DNA of 64,000 nucleotides from Sphingobacterium chuzhouense (GCF_014692525.1 NZ_JACNYL010000003.1:372001-436000), one strand, 5' to 3'. Positions 52,817-62,658 are shown, counted from the stretch's first letter. Translations and numbers: made by a program. Notes: generated from the sequence alone by a model not told the origin.

Positions 52817-53317
52817 ATGATACTCAAATATTGGCTTCAAGAGTTTGAACAGGAAACGAATAACACACGCAAATTGCTTCAATCGATACCGCAAAAGGAT
52901 CTCGGTTATCGTCCGTCAGATATCTCTTGGACGATGGGCGAACTGGCACAACATATTGCTACCATATACTATTGGTACGTGGGAACACTTACACAAGATG
53001 TTTATGATATCGCAACCGACCGCCTGGAAAGAGGAAGCCCAAATGACATAAAAGCTACGCTGGCATTGTTCGAGGATAACGTTAAAAAAGCAAGAACAGC
53101 ATTGGCGTCCCTCACCGAAGAGCAGCTTTCAGATGAATGGACGATGAAAGCCGGAAACAAAGTTGTTCTCGGTCCTATGCCGCGTGGAATAGTCGCCAGA
53201 AGTTTTCTGTTCAACCACATCTATCATCATCGTGGAGAAATGATCGTGTATTTACGCGCTACAGGTAATAAAGTGCCAGGGTTATATGGCCCGACGTATG
53301 AAGACGGTGCTGGTTAA
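52817..53317 (+). CDS. DinB-family protein
   Basis: 166 residues. 'MGELAQHIATIYYWYVGTL' has the first metal His; 'RGIVARSFLFNHIYHHRGEM' has the paired His residues. Normal length. Third DinB locus in the window with two dead copies. It precedes the prfH fragment. Confidence 0.87.
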   Translation: MILKYWLQEFEQETNNTRKLLQSIPQKDLGYRPSDISWTMGELAQHIATIYYWYVGTLTQDVYDIATDRLERGSPNDIKATLALFEDNVKKARTALASLTEEQLSDEWTMKAGNKVVLGPMPRGIVARSFLFNHIYHHRGEMIVYLRATGNKVPGLYGPTYEDGAG

Positions 53318-53337
53318 AACTTCCATCTGAAAACTTG

Positions 53338-53436
53338 CTATTTGGCTTGCTTCATTATTTGTACACTGTCTACGACCCGACAGTATTCTGCAGGGTCTTT
53401 ACCTGACGTAATTTGGATCGTTATTTTCTTAATCAC
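53338..53436 (-). pseudogene. prfH: N-terminal fragment of prfH
   Basis: The minus strand reads 'IKKITIQITSGKDPAEYCRV' and ends at a stop after 32 codons, matching the first residues of the intact PrfH at 37610. Just upstream of its start is a trace of the RtcB end ('MNKG' at about 53440-53457), as in the intact operon. The rest is deleted. Confidence 0.75.
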
Positions 53437-53504
53437 TATCCCTTATTCATTCATAGTGAGTTTTGTATAGTTATCTTTATATGGCAATTTTCCGTGAAAA
53501 TATG

Positions 53505-54692
53505 AATAAATCCGAGCAAAGTAACTGGGCGGGAAATATCCGTTTCGAACCTCATGAATATTACGTAGCAGACGACGAACAGACATTGATTCGCACGCTA
53601 AAAAAAGCAAACCTGGATGGGAAGACAGTACGAGCTTCGGGAGCACGTCATTCTTGTTCCCCTGTAATCGAAACGGACGATATATTGATATCACTTGATA
53701 GGTTTAAGCAGTTCCACGGCGTAAATGATAAACAAACAGAGGCGACCGTCGGAGCCGGAATGACGGTGGAAGAAGTTGGTAAGGCGTTATTCAGATATCA
53801 TCTCGCTATGGAAAATACTGGACATATCGATCAGCAGTCGTTAGGCGGTGCTATCAGTACGGGGACGCACGGAGCCGGGAAAAAACTAACCAATCTCTCC
53901 GGGCAGGTGACAGCGATAAGGTTGATTACAGCAGCCGGCGAAATCAAAACATATAATGATTATGATCACGCTGAAATCATGCGGGCACTGCGGGTTTCTT
54001 TAGGATCTCTGGGTATTTTCACTCAAATAACCTTAAGGGTAATTCCTGCATTCCAGGTTCAGCGCCAGCATTATTGCACTTCGGTTGCAGACTGTCTGAA
54101 GCACTTACCTGCATTGATGGAGGAGAATCGTAATTTCGGATTTTACTGGTATCCGCGCCGTGATGACATAAGTCTTCGCTTGTGGAATGTACCCGGTACG
54201 GGCACACAACAACTGCCTTTTGCCCGTCTTGACAAAGAAGAAACTGGATGGGGTAAAGATCTACTGCCAACACCTCATGAGCTTCGCTATGTTGAACTGG
54301 AATATTCTTTTCCCATAGAACTTGCCACCGATTGTTTTATGGAAATTAGGGAACGTATTCTTAAAAAGCATCGACAGCAAGTCGGTTGGCGCGTATTGTT
54401 TAGACCTGTAGCAGCAGACAACAACTACTTGAGCAATGCGTATGGTAGACAATCTGTAGCGATAACTGTCCATCAGAACGCGGGCTTACCCTATCAGGAA
54501 TACTTCAAGGATATCGAACAGGTATTTCAGGCTTACGATGGCAGACCGCATTGGGGCAAAATGCATAGTATGTCCGCCAGTCAATTGAAACAGCGCTATC
54601 CAGAATGGGATACCTTCCAGCATATCCGGGAAGAGTTAGATCCCAAAGGAACGCTGCTTACTCCTTATTTAAAACGTATTTTAATAGAATGA
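53505..54692 (+). CDS. FAD-linked sugar-lactone oxidase (D-arabinono-1,4-lactone oxidase family)
   Basis: 395 residues from the ATG at 53505; the frame is open from 53463. 'TVRASGARHSCSPVIETDD' is the FAD-binding site with the His for covalent flavin linkage, then 'AMENTGHIDQQSLGGAISTG' and 'THGAGKKLTN'. The C-terminal ALO domain is at about 190-390 ('FGFYWYPRRDDISLRLWNVP'). It oxidises an aldonolactone or alditol with oxygen or another acceptor. Overlaps the next gene by 4 bp (ATGA). Confidence 0.88.
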   Translation, partial: NKSEQSNWAGNIRFEPHEYYVADDEQTLIRTLKKANLDGKTVRASGARHSCSPVIETDDILISLDRFKQFHGVNDKQTEATVGAGMTVEEVGKALFRYHLAMENTGHIDQQSLGGAISTGTHGAGKKLTNLSGQVTAIRLITAAGEIKTYNDYDHAEIMRALRVSLGSLGIFTQITLRVIPAFQVQRQHYCTSVADCLKHLPALMEENRNFGFYWYPRRDDISLRLWNVPGTGTQQLPFARLDKEETGWGKDLLPTPHELRYVELEYSFPIELATDCFMEIRERILKKHRQQVGWRVLFRPVAADNNYLSNAYGRQSVAITVHQNAGLPYQEYFKDIEQVFQAYDGRPHWGKMHSMSASQLKQRYPEWDTFQHIREELDPKGTLLTPYLKRILIE

Positions 54693-55075
54693 TGAGCAAA
54701 CAGACTTACATCGGACATAGAACTTGGGCCATTCCTGGTTGCTGTATTCCAGCTGAAAGTACAGGCGATGAACCTGTTAATACAAGCCGCGATGAAATCA
54801 GTATATTGAATACCGGAGGATCGGTAGTCTCTATCACTATTACTATTTATTATGCAGATAGGGAACCGGCTGGTCCATACCGCATCTCCGTGGATGCAGA
54901 GCGAAGCCGTAGCATCCGATTCAACGACCTAATAGATCCAGAAGCCATCTTATTGCAAAAGGAATTCGCTGTCCTCCTACAATCAGACAAGCCTATAGTT
55001 GTCCAATTCAATCGACTCGATACAGCCAATGGAGGGCGAAACCACAGCACGACAATGGCCTTTCCGATTACCTAA
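54689..55075 (+). CDS. Sensory-rhodopsin-transducer homologue (ASRT family)
   Basis: 128 residues; the ATG overlaps the oxidase stop. 'YIGHRTWAIPGCCIPAESTG', 'ISILNTGGSVVSITITIYYA' and 'DREPAGPYRISVDAERSRSI', 'RFNDLIDPEAI' match the Anabaena sensory rhodopsin transducer family. In cyanobacteria this soluble tetramer partners a rhodopsin; no rhodopsin is in the window. Members occur with sugar genes, and its coupling to a sugar-lactone oxidase suggests a sugar-binding role. Confidence 0.9.
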   Translation: MMSKQTYIGHRTWAIPGCCIPAESTGDEPVNTSRDEISILNTGGSVVSITITIYYADREPAGPYRISVDAERSRSIRFNDLIDPEAILLQKEFAVLLQSDKPIVVQFNRLDTANGGRNHSTTMAFPIT

Positions 55076-55089
55076 ATTTATATGCAACG

Positions 55090-55611
55090 ATGGATAATTT
55101 TACGCAAGTGCTTACTGTCCTTTCCTCGATGATCACACCTGTCGTGCTCATCATGGCAAACGGGTCGCTGATCCTATCTACCTCACAACGTTTGAGCCGC
55201 GAAATTGAACGGACGCGAAAGTTGGGGAGAGAGCTTAAGGAACTAACGGACGCAAAAACAGTAGAAGATGGAGAACAGGATGAAATCCTTGCTATATATC
55301 GGCAGCTCAAACGTTCTACAAAACGCGTTATGCATTTACAAAGGTCTATGACGAGTTTGTATCTATCCCTTCTTTTTTTTGTGGCAACCAGTGTCAGCAT
55401 CGGTGTGATCGACATCTTGCACTTAAACTATAATTGGCTTCCCGTCACACTTGTCATTATGGGAGCGCTACTTCTATTTTATGCTTGCTTGGAGCTAATC
55501 AGCGAATCGCGACTTGCCTTTTTAGCCGTTAACTTCGAAATGTCACGGGCAATAAAAACAGTAAATAACTATCTCCCTTTTCGTTACAAAGATCCAGTCA
55601 AACGCAATTAA
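55090..55611 (+). CDS. DUF2721 membrane protein
   Basis: 173 residues. 'LSSMITPVVLIMANGSLILS', 'TSQRLSREIERTRKL' and two further hydrophobic helices ('LYLSLLFFVATSVSIGVIDI') match DUF2721. Inner-membrane location. Last gene of the oxidase operon, 14 bp after the ASRT gene. Confidence 0.88.
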   Translation: MDNFTQVLTVLSSMITPVVLIMANGSLILSTSQRLSREIERTRKLGRELKELTDAKTVEDGEQDEILAIYRQLKRSTKRVMHLQRSMTSLYLSLLFFVATSVSIGVIDILHLNYNWLPVTLVIMGALLLFYACLELISESRLAFLAVNFEMSRAIKTVNNYLPFRYKDPVKRN

Positions 55612-55639
55612 CACGATTGCAATCAAGGAGTTTTAGTTT

Positions 55640-56530
55640 TTAAGGATGTCCTCCTCCTCCCGCTGCTCCGTAAATCTGTCCCGTGGAATAGCTTGCATTA
55701 TTGTCTGCCAATTGTACAAAAATCGATGCCAGCTCGGCAGGTTGTCCTGCTCTTCCTAATGCCGTATCTGCTCCAAAATCAACTAAGGTTTCGGGTTCTT
55801 TGCTACAAACCTGTAAGGGCGTCCAAACAGGTCCGGGTGCAACGCCGTTTACGCGAATACCAATAGGCCCCAACTGCTGCGCCAGTGCTTTGACCAGAAT
55901 TACATTTGTAGCCTTTGTCTGTGCATAATCCAGTAACGTTGCTTCGGGATCATAAGCTTGTACAGAAGCTGTGACTATAATAGATGATCCCGCTGGCATG
56001 TGAGGAATAGCGGCCTTTGTAATCCAAAACGGCGCGTATACATTTGTTTTCATCGTCGTATCAAAGCTTTCGTCCGGAATATCCAAAATAGACTCGTAGC
56101 TCTGTTGATAAGCCGCATTGTTTACCAAAATATCCAGTCCTCCCAGTTTATCGACAGCTTCATCTATTAACTGCCGACAGAAATCTCGGTTCGTAATATC
56201 TCCCGGGATAGCGTAACCTTTTCGTCCGGCTTTTTCAATCAGATCAATAACCTGCTTGGCATCTTCTTCTTCTGCCGGCAGATAGTTAATCGCTACATCC
56301 GCTCCTTCTCTGGCAAATGCAATGGCTGCAGCTCGTCCGATACCGGAATCTCCGCCCGTAATCAATGCCCGTCGATTTTCTAAACGACCTGAACCAAGAT
56401 AACTATCTTCGCCATGGTCAGGAAGGGGATCCATTTTTCCTGTTAACGCCGGAAAGGGTTGTGATTGCTTTTTGAAAGGTGGCTTGGGATATTTATCCAC
56501 AGGATTTTCAAGTTTTGATTTTATTTCCAT
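55640..56530 (-). CDS. Short-chain dehydrogenase/reductase (YghA-like)
   Basis: 296 residues. 'ALITGGDSGIGRAAAIAFAR' is the TGxxxGIG NADP motif, 'LDILVNNAAYQQSYESI' the NAAx strand, 'SSIIVTASVQAYDPEATLLD' the catalytic Ser and 'YAQTKATNVILVKAL' the YxxxK pair. The N-terminal 'FPALTGKMDPLPDHGEDSY' is the YghA/GsiB subgroup, often under stress control. Cytoplasmic; substrate unknown. Confidence 0.92.
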   Translation of the reverse strand: MEIKSKLENPVDKYPKPPFKKQSQPFPALTGKMDPLPDHGEDSYLGSGRLENRRALITGGDSGIGRAAAIAFAREGADVAINYLPAEEEDAKQVIDLIEKAGRKGYAIPGDITNRDFCRQLIDEAVDKLGGLDILVNNAAYQQSYESILDIPDESFDTTMKTNVYAPFWITKAAIPHMPAGSSIIVTASVQAYDPEATLLDYAQTKATNVILVKALAQQLGPIGIRVNGVAPGPVWTPLQVCSKEPETLVDFGADTALGRAGQPAELASIFVQLADNNASYSTGQIYGAAGGGGHP

Positions 56531-56660
56531 GATCTCTATATATTCTCTTTTGATTGAACAACATGCTGGACATTCCGTTTTACCTTTTTAGTATATTATC
56601 ACGTTGTTTATCGAGAACTATCGGAGGGCAAGCGTGTTAATACTAGAAAGAAAGGTTTTT

Positions 56661-57617
56661 ATGAAGATTGGATATCATGCTTCTCACGAGCAATTTTCAC
56701 CGAGCCAACTTCTTGCTTATGTTCAATTAGCGGAAAAGGCGGGCTTTAATGCGGTAATGTCTTCGGATCATTTTCATCCGTGGAGTGAGAACTATAGTCA
56801 AAGTGGATTTGCCTGGAGTTGGCTGGGAGCGGCTATGCAGGCGACCTCGATAGAATTCGGCATTGTGAACGCGCCCGGTCAACGCTATCACCCCGCCATA
56901 GTTGCACAGGCTGTAGCAACGCTTGATAATTTATTTCCGGATCGATTTTGGATAGCCTTGGGCAGTGGACAAGCCTTAAATGAAAAGATTACAGCTCAGG
57001 TGTGGCCAAGTAAAGAAATCCGCCATAAACGTCTGGAAGAATCTGTTCAGATTATGAAACGTCTTTGGTCGGGTGAGACAGTTACACACTATGGTGCTAT
57101 TGAATTGGAAAATGCTACATTATACACTAGACCTCTTTCACCTCCATTTGTATATGGAGCGGCCCTTACCGAATCTACTGCTGCATGGGTTGGTACTTGG
57201 GCCAATGGTCTTATTACGGTCAACCAAGATATACACAAATTACAACAGATTGTTAACGCTTTCCGAATGTCTTGCCCCAATGGAGCACTAGCATTGAAAT
57301 TTCAGGTATCGTATGCCTCAACCGAAGAAGATGCGTTAGATAGCGCATGGATGTCATGGCGCAATAATACGTTAGGCAACAAATTACAAGCCGAACTAGC
57401 CCTACCCGAATTCTTTGACCAAGCTGGATTGCATGTTACACGTGAACATGTAAAGAGCCAGGTACTAACAAGCAACAACCCTTCACAGTTTATTGAAGCG
57501 ATCCAAAACTACCATGAAATGGGTTTCGATAAAATTATTGTACATAATGTGAATCAACAACAGGAGGAGTTTATTGGGTTTATGGGAAGAGAAGTTCTTC
57601 CTTTCATTAAAGAATAA
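56661..57617 (+). CDS. LLM-class flavin-dependent oxidoreductase (TIGR03885-like)
   Basis: 318 residues from the ATG at 56661. 'GYHASHEQFSPSQLLAYVQL', 'FNAVMSSDHFHPWSENYSQS' and 'RYHPAIVAQAVATLDNLFP' match the bacterial luciferase-like fold; this subgroup is described as non-F420. It uses FMN on an unknown substrate. The GH13 gene starts 8 bp after its stop, and such pairs recur in Bacteroidota. Confidence 0.88.
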   Translation: MKIGYHASHEQFSPSQLLAYVQLAEKAGFNAVMSSDHFHPWSENYSQSGFAWSWLGAAMQATSIEFGIVNAPGQRYHPAIVAQAVATLDNLFPDRFWIALGSGQALNEKITAQVWPSKEIRHKRLEESVQIMKRLWSGETVTHYGAIELENATLYTRPLSPPFVYGAALTESTAAWVGTWANGLITVNQDIHKLQQIVNAFRMSCPNGALALKFQVSYASTEEDALDSAWMSWRNNTLGNKLQAELALPEFFDQAGLHVTREHVKSQVLTSNNPSQFIEAIQNYHEMGFDKIIVHNVNQQQEEFIGFMGREVLPFIKE

Positions 57618-57624
57618 AACTGAT

Positions 57625-59253
57625 ATGAGTAAAAATCTTTGGTATAAAGACGCTATTATCTACACCTTAGCTATCGAGTCATTTAAAGATTCCAACGCAG
57701 ACGGTTCCGGTGATTTCCGTGGACTTCAGCAGTCGCTTAACTATTTCCGGATTCTGGGCATAGATTGCCTGTGGCTATTGCCGTTTTATGATAGTCCAAA
57801 TAAAGACGACGGCTATGACATACGGAACTATTACGAAGTCGACAAACGTTTCGGAGATATGGGAGACTTTGCGGAACTTATCGATGCTATTAAGGCGGCT
57901 GGCCTACGGGTTATCATCGATCTAGTCGTAAACCATACTTCAAAAGAACATCCGTGGTTTTTGGAAGCTGCAAAGAATCCGCAATCTCCCTATCGGAATT
58001 ATTATATCTGGTCTAACGAGAAACCCGAGGAAAGTGGAAACAAGGCTATTCTCGCGGAAGAGCAGGAATACACGAATTGGACATATAACAAAGAGGCCGA
58101 AGCCTTCTATTACCATACATTTTACAATGACCAGCCGGATCTAAACATGACCAATCCGACCGTAGTCGAAGAGGTAAAAAAAATCATACGATTTTGGCTT
58201 AAATTTGGTGTAGATGGATTCCGGATCGATGCGGCACCGCATATGATAGAGGAGAAAGGGAATTACAAATTCAAAGGTGACCCACACGATATATTCAGGG
58301 AATGGCGTATGTACATAAAAGAACTTAATCCCGATGCGGCTTTTATCGCCGAAGTCGATGTACCTCCTTCGCGCTATACGGATTTTTTAGAACATAATAG
58401 ACAAATGCACATGTTGTTTAATTTCTATCTAAACAATTATTTCTTTTTAGCTTTTGCGCGTGAAGAAGCAGAACCTATTGCGAAGGCACTACAAAAAATC
58501 CCATTACTTAGTGAAGAGGAGCACTTGGTTAATTTTCTGCGAAACCACGATGAACTGGATTTAGAGCAACTGAAAGAAGAGGAACGTCAGGAAGTGTTTG
58601 CCGCGTTTGCACCTGATGAAAACATGCGTATTTTCAACCGTGGTATACGGCGAAGGTTGCCTCCTATGTTTGAAAACAATCGACAGCGTCTGGCGTTGGC
58701 CTATAGCATCCTATTTTCTTTACCGGGTACACCGGTAATAAGATATGGACAAGAAATAGGTATGGGAGACGATCTGCAAAAAGAGGGAAGAAAGAGTGTT
58801 AGAACACTGATGCAATGGAGCGCGGACAAAAACGGAGGATTCTCTGATGTAATGGAAGGTGCGATCGACGAAGATATTATTGCGAAGGGTCCCTATGGAT
58901 ATAAAAAGGTCAATGTAAATCACCAATTAAAGGATGACACATCGCTTTTGAATACGATACGAAAATTAATACAGGCTAGAAAGAACATGGGTTTTCGGAG
59001 AGGAAAATTTACCGTACTCCCTACTTCTTCGAAACATTGCCTAGCTTATCGGTACGAACTCGATAAAGGAAATGTATTAATATTGCATAACTTGAGTAAC
59101 AAACCCATCACGATTTCATTAAAATCGGATCTTCCAGAACGATATTACACTGTCGTCTCCGATAAAAAATACGGTAATAATACGAACAATAAACAGAGAA
59201 TAGATTTAAATCCCTACGGTTACAGGTGGTTGATTGATAACTGGATTTTTTGA
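57625..59253 (+). CDS. GH13 enzyme, trehalose-synthase-like
   Basis: 542 residues from the ATG at 57625. The (beta/alpha)8 barrel motifs are 'DLVVNHTSKEHPWF' (I), 'GFRIDAAPHMI' with the nucleophile Asp (II), 'AAFIAEVDVPP' with the acid Glu (III) and 'NFLRNHDELDLEQL' with the third Asp (IV). The HPWF and NHDELDLE forms are typical of trehalose synthase (maltose to trehalose). No signal peptide. Followed by a strong hairpin. Confidence 0.88.
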   Translation: MSKNLWYKDAIIYTLAIESFKDSNADGSGDFRGLQQSLNYFRILGIDCLWLLPFYDSPNKDDGYDIRNYYEVDKRFGDMGDFAELIDAIKAAGLRVIIDLVVNHTSKEHPWFLEAAKNPQSPYRNYYIWSNEKPEESGNKAILAEEQEYTNWTYNKEAEAFYYHTFYNDQPDLNMTNPTVVEEVKKIIRFWLKFGVDGFRIDAAPHMIEEKGNYKFKGDPHDIFREWRMYIKELNPDAAFIAEVDVPPSRYTDFLEHNRQMHMLFNFYLNNYFFLAFAREEAEPIAKALQKIPLLSEEEHLVNFLRNHDELDLEQLKEEERQEVFAAFAPDENMRIFNRGIRRRLPPMFENNRQRLALAYSILFSLPGTPVIRYGQEIGMGDDLQKEGRKSVRTLMQWSADKNGGFSDVMEGAIDEDIIAKGPYGYKKVNVNHQLKDDTSLLNTIRKLIQARKNMGFRRGKFTVLPTSSKHCLAYRYELDKGNVLILHNLSNKPITISLKSDLPERYYTVVSDKKYGNNTNNKQRIDLNPYGYRWLIDNWIF

Positions 59254-59258
59254 AAATT

Positions 59259-59280
59259 AAGGCGTCCAAAAGGACGCCTT
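59259..59280. terminator. Bidirectional terminator
   Basis: AAGGCGTCC (59259-59267) and GGACGCCTT (59272-59280) form a perfect GC-rich 9-bp stem with an AAAA loop, between the convergent GH13 and pepF genes. Confidence 0.85.
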
Positions 59281-59305
59281 CTTGTACCCTTTTATTCCTC
59301 AAAAA

Positions 59306-61180
59306 TTACTTACCCATTCTTGTCAGAATGGTTTCCATTTCTTCCATTACTTTATTGATCTTCGCGATAGTCAGATCAAAAGGTTCTGTGGTATTCATAT
59401 CCACACCTGCATCGACAAGCAGCTCTACAGGATATTTAGTACTTCCTGAAGCTAGAAAATCAAGGTATCTTTTTCGATCCTCATCTGTTCCCTTTAGTAC
59501 TTTTTCTGAGAGCGCTGTAGAAGCGGTGAACGATGTAGCATATTGGTATACGTAAAAATTGTAATAAAAATGCGGAATGTAAGACCATTCAGATTTGACA
59601 TAGTCATCTACTATACAGACGTTTTTATCATGACCATAGTACCGTTTAGTCAGATCAAGATATAATTTATCAAAATCTTCACCAGTGAGCGCTTCGCCAT
59701 TCGCGACTTTTTCATGGATCATCGATTCGAATTCGGCAAACTGCGTCTGGCGGAATAATGTTCCTTTAGCACCTTCGAGATAGTTACCCAAGATAGCGAG
59801 TCGGATCTTATCGTCTTTGATCTGCTGTAGCATATAATCGTTCAACAATTCTTCATTTAACGTAGATGCGACCTCAGCGACGAAAATAGAATAGTTTGCG
59901 TTAGCAAAATGCTGCTTCTTGTTGGTTAGATAACTATGCATGGTATGCCCCAGTTCGTGGGTTAGGGTAGACATATCATTGTATTTCCCATTGTAGTTCA
60001 TGAGTATGTACGGATGTACATCGTACGCAGCCCCATTAGAATACGCACCAGATCTTTTTCCTTCGTTTGGATACATATCAATCCATCTTTCATTGAATGC
60101 TCTTTTTGACACGTCCACATAATCAGTACCCAAAGGTTGCAAGGACTGCAAAATATTTTCAACTGCTTCCTCGACTGTATAATCTAAATCCACCTTCTCA
60201 ACCAAAGGAGCGTACAAATCATAATAATGCAGTGTGTCTACCCCCATCATACGCTTCCGGAGATTTAAATAGCGGTGAAAGGTTTCTAAATTTCCATTCA
60301 CATTTTTGATAAGATTATGGAAAACATCTGTGGGAATATTATCACTATCCAGCGCCCTGTTTAACGTACTCTCGTAATTTCTGGCTTTTGTTGCAAACAA
60401 TGCAGCATTGATATTTCCATAAAGCTGCGCCCCGAAGGTCCGTTGAAATTCATTCAGTTTACCAAAATAAGTTTCAAATACTTTGCTTCTGACTTCTCTA
60501 TCATCGCTCGCTCTATACAATGCAAAATTGGCAGGATTGAGCTTTACATGCTCACCGTCCAGGTCGATTTCGGGATGCGGAAACTCGGCATTAAAAAATG
60601 TATTGAAAATATTTGCGGCATTGCCCGACATCAAGGAAGAATACGCCATTACTTTTTCAACATCTTCTGAACCTCGATGCGCCCGCTTCCGAAGGAGATC
60701 CATAAGATAAAATTTGTATGTTGCGAGCTCTTTTTCTTGTGTAAAGAAAGTGTTGAGCTGATCTTCCTGTAAGGTTAATAATTCAGGTTCCATGAAAGAG
60801 GTTAATGCTCCGTATTCTGAAAAAAGCTGTTGCAGTTCTTGTGACATACCCGTGTATTTAGTTACCCGTGTATCCTGGTCAGATTTCATCGATGCATAAG
60901 ATGAAAGCCTAACCATTTCCTTAATCAGCGTACTATTCAATTCCAATGCTTCCAAAAGTATGGTAGCGGATCCCGTGAGCTTGCCCTTGTAGGATGCGGC
61001 TTTTTGCATTTCCTGTTGCACCCTTTCTTTTTCTTCTTTCCATACCTCATCTGTTGCATAGAGGTCGGACAGATTCCACTTATATTTATCAGGCAGTTCT
61101 TCTCGAACCTTCATCTGACTTACAGCAACCGTCGTAGAAAATAACATCATGGCTGCAATCAATTGTGTTTTTTTTCTCAT
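59306..61180 (-). CDS. pepF: Oligoendopeptidase F (M3 peptidase)
   Basis: 624 residues. A signal peptide ('TQLIAAMMLFSTTVAVSQ') makes it periplasmic. The zinc motif is 'LTHELGHTMHSYL' (HExxH) with the third ligand Glu in 'FVAEVASTLNEELLNDYM'. It cleaves short peptides. Alone on its strand; length is normal for PepF. Confidence 0.93.
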   Translation of the reverse strand: MRKKTQLIAAMMLFSTTVAVSQMKVREELPDKYKWNLSDLYATDEVWKEEKERVQQEMQKAASYKGKLTGSATILLEALELNSTLIKEMVRLSSYASMKSDQDTRVTKYTGMSQELQQLFSEYGALTSFMEPELLTLQEDQLNTFFTQEKELATYKFYLMDLLRKRAHRGSEDVEKVMAYSSLMSGNAANIFNTFFNAEFPHPEIDLDGEHVKLNPANFALYRASDDREVRSKVFETYFGKLNEFQRTFGAQLYGNINAALFATKARNYESTLNRALDSDNIPTDVFHNLIKNVNGNLETFHRYLNLRKRMMGVDTLHYYDLYAPLVEKVDLDYTVEEAVENILQSLQPLGTDYVDVSKRAFNERWIDMYPNEGKRSGAYSNGAAYDVHPYILMNYNGKYNDMSTLTHELGHTMHSYLTNKKQHFANANYSIFVAEVASTLNEELLNDYMLQQIKDDKIRLAILGNYLEGAKGTLFRQTQFAEFESMIHEKVANGEALTGEDFDKLYLDLTKRYYGHDKNVCIVDDYVKSEWSYIPHFYYNFYVYQYATSFTASTALSEKVLKGTDEDRKRYLDFLASGSTKYPVELLVDAGVDMNTTEPFDLTIAKINKVMEEMETILTRMGK

Positions 61181-61358
61181 ACTTTATATTAATATAGATA
61201 GTGCGCACAATTTACAAAAATCTTTCCAGTTTTGGTCGATAACCAGTTTAGCGTCCTACCGAACCGCTAGGATGTTTTGTATATAAACAAGAGCTCAGCA
61301 TCGTCACTCCAATTATATTTTAGCTAACTTTGTCTTTTATTCATTTAATTGTTCAGCT

Positions 61359-62633
61359 GTGTCATTAGATAAATTAAAGCTTAATAAACGTCTTCATGCG
61401 TCCATGAATGATCTGGGTTATTTTACAGCAAAAGAATTCCAGTTAAAATCACTCTCTCGAATCATCGGTGGGCATAGTATTATTGGTATCGCACCTGAAG
61501 GAGCCGGAAAAACCACGACGTATGTTCTTGGTGTATTGATGCGTTTGAAACATACGCGAGACGAAGCTCCCAAAGTCTTAATTTTGGCGCCCAATGAAGA
61601 AAGAATTGCTGAAATAGTGGAACGCTTTCTGACTGTTAGCAAGAATAAGAACCTTTATATCATGGGGCTTAAAACGAGCGGAAGTATGGAAGAAGAGATC
61701 GAAGATCTGGTTCGTGGGGTGGATATTGTCGTAGCAACTCCTAATCGTGCCCGTGCAATATATCTAAAACTAGGACTTAATTTAAATCGTATTCAGACAT
61801 TCATCATTGACGATGCAGAAGAAATAATTAAGCAAGGAATGCAAACTCCTGTGAGAGAATTGGCACAAAGCTGCGGAAAAGTTCAATATTTGGCATTTAG
61901 CACGGTCGAACATGAAAAGTTGCATTTGATGATCGACGATTTCATGCCTTTTGCTACGCTAGTCGAGGTAGAAGAGCAAGGTGGAAAAACAACCGAAACA
62001 CATGAGCTCATGCTGTATCAAGTTCCTAATTTTACTACAAAAATCAATTTACTAAATCTGTTGATGGGAGACGATGATGTATTTGATAAAGTTGTGGTAT
62101 TTGTGAATAGTCGACTTACTGCGCAAAAATTAGGTCAAAGGCTGCACGCTAAAAAAGGAGAAGTTACTGTATTACATCCTTTATTTCATGATGATGTAGG
62201 TATCGACGACATCCATGATTTTAAGCAAATCCCTGAATGTCGGATACTCATTATTGCCAACGAAGGCACAAATAACATCGATTTAAGTGGGATTCCTTTT
62301 ATATTTCATTTTGAAATACCAGAAAATAGGGATGTTTTTGTACAGCATATCGCAAAAACTTCAGATGATGAAGTTTTTGCCATTACATTTGCCACGGACA
62401 TCGAACTTCCGGAACTCAAAAAAATAGAGCAGTCGTTGGGGAAAAAGATACCCGTCATGCCTCTTCCAGATGATTTGATTATCTACCGGCCATCTGCTAA
62501 CCCAAAAGAAAAGAATGAAATGGACGAACAACAAGGTGCAGCTTTTCATAAAAAGAAAGAAAGCAATAGCAAAAGCTACAATTATGGCGCTGGAGTAAAA
62601 GCCAAAATGACGATGAAGAACAAGAAAAGGTAG
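61359..62633 (+). CDS. Degenerate DEAD-box-like helicase
   Basis: 424 residues. The Walker A loop 'IGIAPEGAGKTTTYVLGVLM' is good, but motif II is 'IDDAEEI' rather than DEAD, motif III is 'FSTV' rather than SAT, and the last motifs (V, VI) lack the normal ARG and HRxGRxGR residues ('FVQHIAKTSDDE'). The two RecA lobes and a basic tail remain. It may bind RNA without strong helicase activity. It is followed 25 bp later by the oxidoreductase gene. Confidence 0.82.
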   Translation: MSLDKLKLNKRLHASMNDLGYFTAKEFQLKSLSRIIGGHSIIGIAPEGAGKTTTYVLGVLMRLKHTRDEAPKVLILAPNEERIAEIVERFLTVSKNKNLYIMGLKTSGSMEEEIEDLVRGVDIVVATPNRARAIYLKLGLNLNRIQTFIIDDAEEIIKQGMQTPVRELAQSCGKVQYLAFSTVEHEKLHLMIDDFMPFATLVEVEEQGGKTTETHELMLYQVPNFTTKINLLNLLMGDDDVFDKVVVFVNSRLTAQKLGQRLHAKKGEVTVLHPLFHDDVGIDDIHDFKQIPECRILIIANEGTNNIDLSGIPFIFHFEIPENRDVFVQHIAKTSDDEVFAITFATDIELPELKKIEQSLGKKIPVMPLPDDLIIYRPSANPKEKNEMDEQQGAAFHKKKESNSKSYNYGAGVKAKMTMKNKKR

Positions 62634-62658
62634 CCATTATTTTTTGTAGTTTTATAAC

